64,000 nt of DNA from Acanthacorydalis orientalis (taxonomy: Eukaryota; Arthropoda; Insecta; Megaloptera; Corydalidae): the NCBI GenBank assembly GCA_034766995.1, contig CM068314.1:26953108-27017107 (forward strand), read 5' to 3'. The position numbers were made by a program, and so were the translations under genes. Every line of letters starts with the position of its first letter. Position 1 is the first letter of the stretch. The notes under the pieces are model-generated. The model saw only the letters and a list, made by a program, of their open reading frames with translations, did no database searches and was not told where the DNA came from. Of this stretch, positions 54,004-64,000 are shown piece after piece.

Positions 54004-55671
54004 AACTACTTGTTATTTTGTTTGTTATTACTGTGTCGTATCTTTGTATCTTTAAAAAAATAAAGCATACAGCTAGGAATAAAATTCAATTTTAAAGGAA
54101 TTTATTAGAATTTTATTCTAAATTTAAACTTACTAATATGCCAGAAATAATTACATTTTGGATAAATTCTGCAATATTTGTTGGCTAAAAATAAAAAAAA
54201 TATTTTATGAAAAGTCTTATAAATATGATGTTTTCTGCTTTAGTAATACTTTTTTTAACTAAGCAAATAATAAAAAATTGTAATTTTTTACACAACTATT
54301 TGAAAGTAGTTGAAAAATGTAGTGTAGATACGATATTAGGCAAAGGTAATTGAAATGTGAAATTCTAGAATATCTACACTTAACCAATAATAATAAAAAA
54401 AGTCGTAAGTAACATAAACATGAACTTAAAATAAGAATTTTTTCCTTTCTAATGATTATTTCAGTTAAATTTAGTATTTTATTTTTAATTTTATTTATTG
54501 ATAAATAATTAATAAATTTATTTATTTATGAATAGAATAAGTAAATTTATCTTACACTTATAAAAATTATTAATACTTAACCTAATTAAGTCTGAACTTC
54601 AACGATTTTTCTGGAGTGTTAAGCTTGTTAACGGTATAACAATGTACAGTCACAGTTAATAAGATAAGATCTTCGTACATTAGACGGATAGTGAATTAGA
54701 TGATAATACAAAGAAAGAATACGTACAAGAAAAATCGAACTACGAATCTTATAAGAACTCGTATATTTCTGTTTAAATATAAAACTTTATAATTATTTTG
54801 TTGTCAGGTATTACCAGTGTACATTTTCACAACTCGTCAATTCATTAAATTTTAATAAATTATTGTTAATTTCGGGAAAACACTATAAGGAATTTTAATA
54901 AATTTTTACCAAACCCTCCTGCTTATAAAATAGAATCACAGTATATATATATTGTCACTTTTTCTTTTCAAATTTTTTTTACTGCAGTTGACCATGTGAA
55001 GTTTTTCCATAAACATATGTAAAAATATTAAACATCTAGATTTTTTTAATAATGTAGAAAATTAATTTAAAATTTTATATATAGCTTCAAAATAAAAAGT
55101 ATCTTACAATTTAAAATATGTATTATTATATTATACTTGTTAATATTATAAAAAAATCATCATATATATACTTAATATAATTCTGCTTATATAAATTCTA
55201 CTTTTTGCTGTGAAGTTTAGTACAAGAGAAATTAAAATTATATTTGTTAAAAATAGTTATTAATATAACTTTCTCTCTTCTACAAAATAACTTTTTGTTA
55301 AATAAAACAACAAAGATCGTACATATGTTTAATTACTTTCATTCTTTAATCATTTATATTTGTTGGATACAATACAAACTTTTATATTATATATTTTTCA
55401 ATTAATAATTAGTAACATAAATAAACGTGATACTGATAAAAATACAAAACAAAATTTCTCTTAGAAATGCAGCATAGACGGTAGATATGCACATAAAATT
55501 TCAATCCAACTTGTTATTTGTTTTCGTATTCTTAAGTAAATATAAGGGTAGTTAACCCTAGCTAATTTCAACATATTCAGTATCTAGATTCGTTAATGTT
55601 TTCACGTTTTATAAACAATCAAAAGTATTATGAGTTTACTAAGGCTTTCAAATAACAACATAGAAGTTTCA

Positions 55672-55739
<68 letters not shown>

Positions 55740-55746
55740 AAGAGAG
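55672..55746. repeat. TA then GA microsatellite
   Basis: TA run with one TACA, then about 20 bp of AG and AGAAAGAGAG. Confidence 0.95.
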
Positions 55747-55919
55747 TTTCTGAATGAACATCGGTCGTTTTTACTTTACAGACACTTTTGTTTGTAACTA
55801 TCAATTAATATTTTAAAGTGGTGTACTTTGAACGCAGGCAACCCATTATGACGAGTTTAATATCGTCGAAAATGGAGTAATAAGATGTTACAGTCTAATA
55901 TTGACGGCTCTAATTTTTT

Positions 55920-56425
55920 GAAAATTTAATCATGAATGATGTATATGTAAGCAAACAAAACAGCTGTTATTGAGATGGGAAAATCTAAGACTGCTCCATG
56001 AACGACCTCTTTACTCGCGTAGAGTGAATGTTTGATGTGTAATTTGGACTAGTGGTATCATTGGACCATTTTTTTTAGAGGATATTGGAAACGTTGTTAT
56101 AGTCACTGATGAATGATATCGTGCGATGCTGCCAAATTTTTTATGTCTCAAATTAATGAACAAGGTTTACAGAATATGTGATTCCAACAAGGGTGCCATA
56201 CCGTACATAGGTCACACTATTATTCAAATTTTACATGACGTATTTTCTTGGCCGAAATTTTCAAATTTTAATCAGATCGATTGGTTACCTCGTTCACCTG
56301 AATTAACTATACCGGGTTTTCTTTGAGGCTGACCAAAGGAAAGGATCTATGTTAACAAGTCAATAATAATTCAACAGCTTAAAGACAACATTCAACAAGA
56401 AATCACTTAGTATTGCGTTGTCAAT
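55920..56425 (+). pseudogene. Second, more decayed copy of the DUF4817-type transposase
   Basis: Fragments in shifting frames include NKQNSCYWDG, ENLRLLHERPLYSRRVNV, a GIIGPFF block, VTDE-RAMLPNFL, FQQGCHTVH (the second catalytic block, with the D lost), WLPRSPELTIPGF (where WPPRSCDLTPLDFF is expected) and QLKDNIQQEIT. The order matches the middle and end of the element at 15733-16757. The first 150 codons and both ends are absent. It is a relic with numerous stops. Confidence 0.7.
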
Positions 56426-56583
56426 ATTAAGCTGTAATATTTAATTACTTCATTTTTGACAAAGGTCAACTCTATAATAAATTGCCCGCGTCCAAACTAC
56501 AACACTGTCAAATTAAAATTGACAGTTACTCAATAAACAAAAATGGCGATAAAACAAAATCGGCAATGTTTATTCAAAAAACG

Positions 56584-56631
<48 letters not shown>

Positions 56632-56914
56632 ACAAAGTATTTAATTTTCAAGTTTAATTTTAATATATTAATATATTAAATTTTATTTTAATTTTAATAT
56701 ATTAATAATTAATAATTTAATTTTAATATATAAATATGTTCAATAGTATGTGAAAAAAAAATCAAAAATTTATACACATTGTTAAAATTATTACACATTT
56801 TAACATTGCACTTTGTTGTTAATTTTTATAAACTTTTTCAATAAAATTTTATGACTTGCATTTTATACTGATTATTTGTGCGTATAATTTGTTAATTTCT
56901 GTTGTTTGTTAGGG

Positions 56915-57000
56915 AAGAGCAAGCGTCAGCCAATGTGTGGCGAAATCTCTCCTCCCCCCAAGGCAACGAACATCGCGAGTAGAGGGCAGAGCCCCCTGAC
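56915..57000 (+). repeat. GC-rich segment, possible dispersed repeat (copy B)
   Basis: Contains GGCAACGAACATCGCGAGTA then GAGGGCAGAGCCCCCTGAC, matching copy A (25967-26040, opposite strand) in the order GGCAA..CGAGTAG.GGG..GAGCCC. A CTCCTCCCCCC run lies just upstream. The GGGCAGAGCCCCC part can form a small hairpin. Confidence 0.45.
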
Positions 57001-57502
57001 TATTAAAAAAACTAATTATGACTCTCGCATTATTATTAGCTTTATTTGAAAAAGGTAGAGAATAAAATTATATATCAATTTCTCACACGTATGTCAGAGC
57101 GTTGTTTAAAATGTACTCATTTTAACATTATATATTTAAACGCCATTATCGATTTAGATGTCAGAGTTTATCGGTTTTTATTTTTCAAGATTAAAACAAT
57201 GTTTACCGCTAAGTAAGTAATTGAATTTGAAATATTATTTTTATCAAGAAACACTAATCTTTGCAAAACATACAATGTCATCGGAAATAATTTTCGCATT
57301 TATAGTAGTTTCACGTACTATTATGTTGTCCTAAAGTAGCCGAACGAGGATATTTTAAGTGCCATTATTGTCCGTTTATTGAGTATATACTAGCAATTTT
57401 TATATCTAAACTACCTTTATTTCCTAAAAGATTATCTTTGTATAATATTTTATAGTTATTTCGAATTATCTTTGTGCAAAGTCCCGAATTAATATTATAA
57501 TA

Positions 57503-57503
57503 C

Positions 57504-57577
<74 letters not shown>

Positions 57578-57602
57578 ATATATTTATATATATTTATACA
57601 TA

Positions 57603-57640
<38 letters not shown>
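57503..57640. repeat. Long interrupted TA array
   Basis: 138 bp of TA with TACA and TTTATA breaks, the longest TA-rich array in the window. Confidence 0.95.
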
Positions 57641-57642
<2 letters not shown>

Positions 57643-58504
57643 TGTAATATCTACTGAATCATAAATAAAATTATTTTTTATTAAAAATTTGTCTTGCGTT
57701 AATACACAAACTTTTTTTAAATTTATATATGTAAAATAGTCTATAAAGACGAAAAAATATCTACTTATATAATTATATAATTTTTAAGTTATAAAACCTA
57801 AAAATGAAATTGGTAATTAAAAAAATACATTATAATTTAAAATGAAAAAAGGTTGTACTAAATATTATAAATAAATTATTAAATAGTTTAATATAAGAAA
57901 TAAAAAATACAGTATATCTTTTTAAGTAAAATTCATAAACAAAAACATATAATATTAATTTAAGTCAACTTCAGTTAACCTATTCTAAACGTTGAAATAT
58001 GTTTTGTTTACTTTTTTAAAAAGCATATATAGGCTTTCATATACATTTTCTTAATAAAAAGTAGTTCGAGATTCAGTTTGGAAACGTTTTTAGAATTATT
58101 ATATATAGTTAAATTGTAATACAATATTCTATGTTCTAAGAAATAAGTCAATTTTCATAAAATTATATATAAAGACCTCAAAATCATTTCATAATACAGT
58201 ATGAATCTACATAAAAATGTCATAATTACCGTAACAGGGACGGGGTATTGTTGACAGTGGCTTTACGGTAAATGTTCGAATATATACATATATATATATA
58301 TATGAAATCAATTAATTATTGTTGTCATGCAATCATTACATATTAAAATGCATTTAATAATGATCGCGTGTTAGTGTCATTTTTAATTATTATTTCCTTA
58401 TGTGAATGCCTTCTACTCATAAGTACATGTATAAATATAGTATATACAAATTTACTCATCTTGTAGGTTTTTAAATAAAAAAAGCTTTTATAGATTAGTG
58501 CTTA

Positions 58505-58560
58505 TACATACATATATATATATATATATATACATCCATACATATATATACATGCATACG

Positions 58561-58590
<30 letters not shown>
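58505..58590. repeat. TA/CATA compound array
   Basis: TA blocks separated by CATCCATACAT and CATGCATACG. Confidence 0.9.
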
Positions 58591-58591
<1 letters not shown>

Positions 58592-59899
58592 AGCTTGAAT
58601 GTGTGCATGTCTATTAATGTACAATATTGTTCATATGAATGTATACATACATGAAGGTAAATGTTAACGTACTGGTATAAATATTGAAAGCATACAGAAG
58701 ATAAATTACCTTCATTTCTCTAGAGCAATGAAATTTATTATTATTGTTTGTTAAAAATAAAGAGGAAACACAGACTGACGTTACAATCAATGCTAAGCAA
58801 ATAACTTTGTTTATACTGAATGTTAATATTACATTACATCCTGAGTTCAACCGTAATGTTTTATTTCAAGATCCATACAATAAGTTTTAGTTTGATTAAT
58901 ATATTTTATACTTTAAACATGATTTAAATTTTATGAGTGGTGAATACTATTTGTATTTGCAAAAAGAGTATAAAAAATCAGTAGTTTCTACAAAAGTAAA
59001 TTGGAATAGTTCATTATATTTCACTTTTTTTAATATTTCTCGTTCAAAAATAACATTTTTTTAAATAAATTTCTACCGAAATGTTGTTTATCTGTATGAA
59101 TTTTATTACTTATATTAATAAATATTTTATCTCTGATGTTTTTATTGTCTTAAAATTTTTAAATTAATACATCAGTTAAATTATTAAAGAAGTGATATTT
59201 TTAGATAAGCGTAATTTTATTTGTAAAGTCAGACACTGTTCTCATAAAACACTTATAAATATTATTGAATTTGTAAAGTTATATTAATAATTTATTTTAA
59301 TACATTCGATATGAAGGTAATAAAATAAATAATATTAGACAAAAAGTTACGTTGTTTAATTTAGTATTTTTTAAGGATTACAATCATTTTAACTATTGTT
59401 AGACTTAAATTATTTCGTACAAGCCAAATTTTTATAACAAATTACGTAAAAATAGTAAAACAAAATAGAAGAAATTTAAAAATAAAAATTTCACTATTAA
59501 TTAATGTATTATATATTGATAATATCATCAGTTATTTCAATAACTGTAGCCTAAAAATAGTGTTAATTTTTTTATGAAATATATTAACAAAAGCAATTTA
59601 ATATAAATATTTATTTACAGTTGATGTAATTATACTTTTTCTAAATAACTATGATTTTATTCATAAAATAATTTATAGTGAAAAAACTAAATTATTTTAT
59701 TGTTACTGTTAGAAAAATGGTAAATTTTGTAAATTGATAAATTTAAGGTGAATAATATTAATAATAATTTAAACTATAATAGACAGAGTAGTAACTTTAA
59801 TAACATTAATCAATTTAGATATATGTATTTTGAATAAGAATTTTAATATCATGATTCATCAGTTAATAAACGTACTGAAAATAGATATAAAAATATTTC

Positions 59900-59906
59900 A
59901 CATACC
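59900..59906 (-). other. Splice donor closing the mtt first coding exon
   Basis: On the minus strand the exon ends ATAAAAG and the intron begins GTATGTG; the first intron base is 59905. The junction leaves the first base of a glycine codon (phase 1), consistent with the Phe-Ile-Lys-Gly sequence conserved at this place in the family. Reading through the donor gives Gly-Met-stop, so the reading frame requires splicing here. Confidence 0.85.
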
Positions 59907-60776
59907 TTTTATAAAATCGACAGCCATCTCTAAACCGTAAGTGTCTTTGTCGCAATCATCGAGGATATGAGCCCCAAGGGAAATGTTCGGGAGCAAACTT
60001 AGATCGGAATTAATCCTATCTAAAGTGTACAACATCGCTTCCAATGCTTGTATACCGCCTTGAGGCATTACAGGACCGCAAGTCTTGTTACTTTCTTCTC
60101 GTTCATGAACCATCATTAATCCTCCCAGAATAATATCGCCTTCGACAACGGCTTCTTTCTTAACAGGCCAGTGTGGTTCGACGACTTCAATAATTTCTTG
60201 CAGAGATCGAAAAGATCTCTGAGCGAGAGATTCAATTTCGTACGGCCTATGCCGTAAGCGTACATAATGATTATTATTATGGAAATTATGGTGATGGTTT
60301 GTCAGATCTATTTTAATGTTGTCATCCGGATACGTTGAAAACATCATGCGATTGTTAATAGAACGATGCGGCGAATACACGCGGTATTCATCCGATGTGT
60401 ATGGAATGAAAGGATTATATCTTTGTATACGGTCGTTGTTAAACTCTCTAGGCGGTGTATGATGATTAGAAAAATTTTTTATATCAAGGTATGTTATTTC
60501 TTTGTCATGTCCTCGTTCTGCTTTTAATAAAAACGGTACAGGAGATCCATTTTTGTTTTCATCATCGTCAACTCCTGGTTCTTTGATGTAATATTTTTTT
60601 TCGACAAGGGGATGATGATGAATCCCATCTTCTTCAGATAGGTGATGTCTTCCGTGATGTAAATGTTGATATTCCTTTGATGTAACCGTGTGTCGTTTAC
60701 AAACAACATCGGTGACACAAGTAAAATACACTAACAAAGGAACTATTTGTCCGACAGATAACGTATTCCAATCCAT
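59906..60776 (-). CDS. mtt: First coding exon of a mangetout-type metabotropic glutamate receptor-like GPCR (5' partial gene)
   Basis: The exon encodes 290 codons plus one base of a split codon. Residues about 7-22 are hydrophobic and read as a signal peptide. Residues about 27-205 are a polar linker with His clusters (about 37-55 and 160-178). From GDIILGG (213-219) onward it matches the start of the Venus-flytrap ligand-binding domain of metabotropic glutamate receptors: CGPVMPQGGIQALEAMLYTL (233-252), then SLGAHILDDCDKDTYGLEMA (266-285). Cys233 and Cys275 are 42 residues apart, like the first disulfide of mGluR1 (Cys67-Cys109). N-glycosylation sequons lie at Asn230 and Asn264. The GPQGGIQ-like and CDKDTYGLE signatures favour the insect mtt (DmXR/AmXR) branch, whose Drosophila member responds to L-canavanine rather than glutamate, over mGluRA. 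The start is the first ATG after an in-frame TAA 12 nt upstream, with A at -3. The rest of the ligand-binding domain, cysteine-rich domain and seven helices must lie beyond position 1. Confidence 0.9.
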
Positions 60777-60860
60777 TGTATTATTTTATATCTCGGTTTG
60801 TTTTTATAACGAACAATAATAATTCATCCGTAATAATACTGTACAGTTACTTCGCTAAAC
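60777..60860 (-). promoter_or_regulatory. mtt 5' UTR with a possible splice acceptor
   Basis: Immediately upstream of the ATG there is AT-rich leader with an in-frame TAA at 60786-60788. A candidate acceptor, CTTTTCGTGTTTAG followed by CGAAG, has its AG at 60856-60855, which would make the coding exon internal with a roughly 78-nt leader. No TATA or initiator pair stands out nearby. Whether transcription starts here or further upstream past 64000 cannot be told from the sequence. Confidence 0.35.
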
Positions 60861-61031
60861 ACGAAAAGTTATATTTAATCAAATATTCGGATGAATACGT
60901 TTTAATGTCTATATAAATTAGTACACTGTAATTTGAATATTTCAAAAGTTTTTTAATTCACATATTGTCTGTTACGTTTTGATGAATCGTACAAATAAGA
61001 AATGTAATAAAAAAAGTTTTAATAACAAACA

Positions 61032-61065
<34 letters not shown>

Positions 61066-61901
61066 AATATGTCTGTATGTGTTTTGTCAAAGTGTGTGAG
61101 AAAAGTAAATTTAATGAAAAAAATTTCCAGAATTTATTGTAACCGCAGCAGTAATTTTTTAACATTTCAAATGTTAAAATGAATTATTTTCGTGTCATTA
61201 ATTTATTAGTCAATTTAAACTTACTATAAAAATTTAAATTTATGAAGTATGTTTTGAGATAAGTTCCACTGTAATATTTTTCTTTATGTTTATTTAACAA
61301 ATCTACATTTCGCAAATATAAAACTTGTATTTGAAATATGTAGTGTGTTTGCATTAAAAATGTATTTATTTAGTACAGAGTTTTTAAATTTAAAATATTC
61401 TTTCAGTGTTAAACCAATAAAATATTTTATTTCAACTCAAACATGTCATAAAATTGAATAATAGTCATTTGATTATTTATAATGTCATCTAATAGTATAA
61501 AAAATATATCAATAATAAAACAATACTAAAACTAATACTGGATTTTCTTTCAATAAAATGAAAAATCACACAATTGGAATATATACAAAAAAATGTATAA
61601 TATTGATTGACAATCAATTTTTTTACCTATAAATAATTCATTATATTATTTTTCAATACATATTTGAATATATTAGTAATCAATAGATAATTAGCATTCA
61701 AATTAAATTTACCAGCAAGCATAATAAAAAAATGGATATACTTTTTATTACAATTAATCATGTATGTGAATAAGATCTTTTCAACAAAAAAATAACACAT
61801 AATGTGAAGTCCCATTAGATAATGAGCTAATGATGACATATATAAATATAATACGGAAAGTATGATTGATTTGGAAAACACACAAACTTAATATGTTCTA
61901 T

Positions 61902-61904
<3 letters not shown>

Positions 61905-61974
<70 letters not shown>
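61905..61974. repeat. TA microsatellite
   Basis: 70 bp with one TGTA break; upstream of the mtt exon. Confidence 0.95.
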
Positions 61975-61976
<2 letters not shown>

Positions 61977-62435
61977 TTATTTTTTATGAATATATGTATG
62001 AAAATATGTGTGTGAATATGTTTATGTAATGTATGTAAATAAATGATTATATATTATTATAAAAAGTATATTTATTGATTTATATATATCCACATGAGTA
62101 TATGTGTCTACATATATACAAAAATTCTTGTGTGAACCATTGTTTTAGTTTTCTATTGAATAATATTTAAAATAATGAGTATTTTACAAAATGTACCCGA
62201 ACCTAGCAAACAAAACTTAATACAATGAAATTACGACGTATTTGAAACAGAACCAAAAATTTTAATGAATTAAATTTTAGTAAATTGTACATTTTGTATT
62301 ATAATCAAATAATTAGAATAAAAGATTCATTTATTTATTAAAAAAATAGTTTTTATTTATATACATATATATTTATATGTATGTATCTAAAATGATGTTC
62401 AAGAAATCAATCGTTATAAGTCAGTATTCTGTAGT

Positions 62436-62472
<37 letters not shown>

Positions 62473-62916
62473 ATTTTGAAGTATAAAACAATTTTTAAAC
62501 ATTAAAATTACAAAAATATTAACTGTATTTCCCAAAAAAACATTATATATTAACTAAAAGACACAAAACATAAAACCTGTTTTTCAAATTCTTCAATATT
62601 CTAAATAACAATTATGTTAATCTATTAACCTCTGATCTATTCATTTTATTTTATTCATGTATATAAATAAATCTAATATTCATATATAGATATTATTAGG
62701 AAAAAATAATCATTCCTATAAAGAATAATATTGTTTTAATGAATTATTTTAATTTATGGCTGTTGTCATTTATATGACGAATAAATATTTTTTTTCAGAA
62801 TGATGTAATATTCTTCAAAAATATATAAATTTACATGGTTGTATTGTTTACATTAATTCATAAATAAGTTTAATGTGCATATATGTAAAACATGTTTGTG
62901 CATCATTGTACAAATT

Positions 62917-62917
<1 letters not shown>

Positions 62918-62963
<46 letters not shown>

Positions 62964-62976
62964 ACATATATATATA

Positions 62977-63031
<55 letters not shown>
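62918..63031. repeat. TA array with TATG/TGTG breaks
   Basis: 114 bp; three TA blocks separated by TGTATGTATACA and TGTGTA. Confidence 0.95.
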
Positions 63032-63032
<1 letters not shown>

Positions 63033-63265
63033 AGTTAATAAATATTACCTTAAGGAGTATTAACGAGTATGTTGACGAGAGTTACATTTTCATGAAAATT
63101 TAATTAAAATATTCTTTGATCAGCTATTTTACTTTGATAAATTTTACAGACATTAAAAAGGAGTGAAAAATCGTAAGTTGTGTATACAATATGGAGTGTA
63201 ACATGAAATTGTGAAAATTTGTAACTATGAAACATATTTTTAATTTGTTTAATATATACATGTAT

Positions 63266-63278
63266 AACATATACTCAT

Positions 63279-63344
<66 letters not shown>

Positions 63345-63376
63345 ATATGAATATGTATATATATATGTATGTGTGT
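63266..63376. repeat. TA then TATATG hexamer array
   Basis: TA block followed by several TATATG units and a GAATATG break. Confidence 0.95.
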
Positions 63377-63570
63377 ATGCAGTGTGCCTGTTAGAATGTG
63401 TGTATATAGGGGTATATAAATTTATATAGTAAAATGCAAAGATCATTGACTAATAAACACATACTTACATATTTCTTACAATGTTATAAAAATTTCAATT
63501 CATACTTCAGTAAAAATATAAACCACACCCTATATATTAATATACTATTGACAATACAAAATGTTGTTTA

Positions 63571-63571
<1 letters not shown>

Positions 63572-63601
<30 letters not shown>

Positions 63602-63672
63602 CATATACATACATATACATACATATATACATATATATACATATAGATATATATATATATATATATATATAC

Positions 63673-63704
<32 letters not shown>
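63572..63704. repeat. TA/CATA compound array
   Basis: 133 bp; CATACATATA units between TA blocks, then TAGATA and ACGTACA breaks. Confidence 0.95.
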
Positions 63705-63708
<4 letters not shown>

Positions 63709-63922
63709 AATTCGATAATTGCAACTAATTAAATATATTACATATACGTATTTCAAATTATTATTAATTTATTAGTATAGTTTTAAACAAAATTTAATGA
63801 AGTGTTTTTATTTATCATTTTAGTTTCCTTTTTCCTGACTTTTTAAAATAGAATTTCGTTGCACTTTTCTTAGTTACAATTAATAAATTTCTTTTAGTAA
63901 AAAAAGTAAAATTCGGAATATT

Positions 63923-63970
<48 letters not shown>

Positions 63971-64000
63971 TGTATAGATATACCAACTTGCAATAAATAA

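Larger units (their letters stand above)
39081..55670. other. Intronic non-coding stretch
   Basis: The largest featureless part: 16.6 kb of AT-rich DNA with TA arrays and the GC-rich segment at 39571. Slightly GC-richer patches at 40570-40690, 41510-41850, 45830-46060 and 49680-50090 show no coding frame. Short TA runs also at 40552, 41978, 45268, 45630, 46311, 46579, 46979, 47543, 50100, 52641, 52846, 52997 and 53556. Confidence 0.6.
56430..59899. other. Intronic non-coding stretch next to the mtt exon
   Basis: AT-rich; contains the GC-rich segment at 56915-57000, a TTACCGTAA/TTACGGTAA inverted pair (58228-58270) and TA arrays. Open frames of about 60-80 codons are not supported by motif or composition. 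Confidence 0.6.
1..59905 (-). other. Giant intron of the mtt gene (open at the left end)
   Basis: The mtt coding exon ends in a clean donor at 59905, yet no downstream segment on the minus strand resembles the next part of an mGluR ligand-binding domain. The whole interval to position 1 is therefore intron, at least 59.9 kb. It is AT-rich, full of TA microsatellites and holds only relics of transposons plus the islands listed separately. A small nested gene may exist at 28340-29187. Confidence 0.75.
60861..64000. other. Upstream side of mtt: promoter region or 5' intron
   Basis: AT-rich with six TA-rich arrays and no CpG-rich block or convincing core promoter. If the acceptor at 60855 is real, this is intron and the promoter lies beyond 64000. 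Confidence 0.5.

Noticed and set aside
56915..57000. Bacterial contamination as the source of the GC-rich segments
   Set aside because: Each is under 100 bp, embedded seamlessly in host-like AT-rich DNA, with no ORF.
60524..60718. 64-codon ORF inside the mtt exon
   Set aside because: Out-of-frame shadow of the receptor exon on the same strand.
1..64000. CRISPR arrays, bacterial operons, rRNA
   Set aside because: Repeats are microsatellites or transposon relics; no spacer-repeat periodicity and no prokaryotic gene structure.

Overview
This is a very AT-rich piece of a eukaryotic, almost certainly insect, nuclear genome. Evidence: the one clear gene starts with a coding exon that ends at a canonical splice donor; the decayed transposons are arthropod types (mariner and related DDE transposases, non-LTR reverse transcriptase); and the rest is dominated by TA microsatellites. 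The extreme AT content suggests a GC-poor insect, possibly a hymenopteran, but nothing in the window fixes the order. There are no bacterial operons, no CRISPR array and no rRNA or tRNA gene that I can support.

The only confident gene is on the minus strand at 59906-60776. It is the first coding exon of a class C GPCR of the metabotropic glutamate receptor family, closest by motif to mangetout (mtt, the insect DmXR/AmXR type). The exon carries a signal peptide, a long His/Asn-rich linker and the first part of the Venus-flytrap ligand-binding domain. It stops in phase 1 at a GTATGT donor. No later mtt exon is visible down to position 1, so about 59.9 kb of the window is read as one giant intron of this gene. 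The stretch 60777-64000 is its 5' UTR, upstream intron or promoter side.

Inside the intron, from position 1 upward, the following can be recognised: a stop-ridden non-LTR reverse transcriptase relic (about 3993-4390, plus strand); a nearly full-length dead mariner (7473-8740, transposase on minus); an imperfect tandem duplication (10533-10674); an internally deleted mariner (12301-12854) and a lone end of the same family (about 14669-14720); the 3' tip of a non-LTR retrotransposon with an ATG-repeat tail (about 15293-15375); and two decayed copies of another Tc1/mariner-superfamily transposase (15733-16757 and about 55920-56425, both plus). Some 70 TA-rich microsatellites, roughly one per 0.9 kb, are scattered throughout.

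Against this background a few stretches are clearly richer in G+C and may be functional: 9400-9680 (CpG-rich, promoter-like), 11732-12097 (121-codon ORF), 28340-29187 (a candidate small spliced gene on the minus strand), 36440-36720 and 38702-39080. Three short GC-rich segments (25967-26040, 39571-39632, 56915-57000) share a similar motif and may be copies of a dispersed repeat. No multi-gene pathway or system is encoded here; the interest lies in the receptor's N-terminal structure, its giant intron and the unexplained islands inside it.
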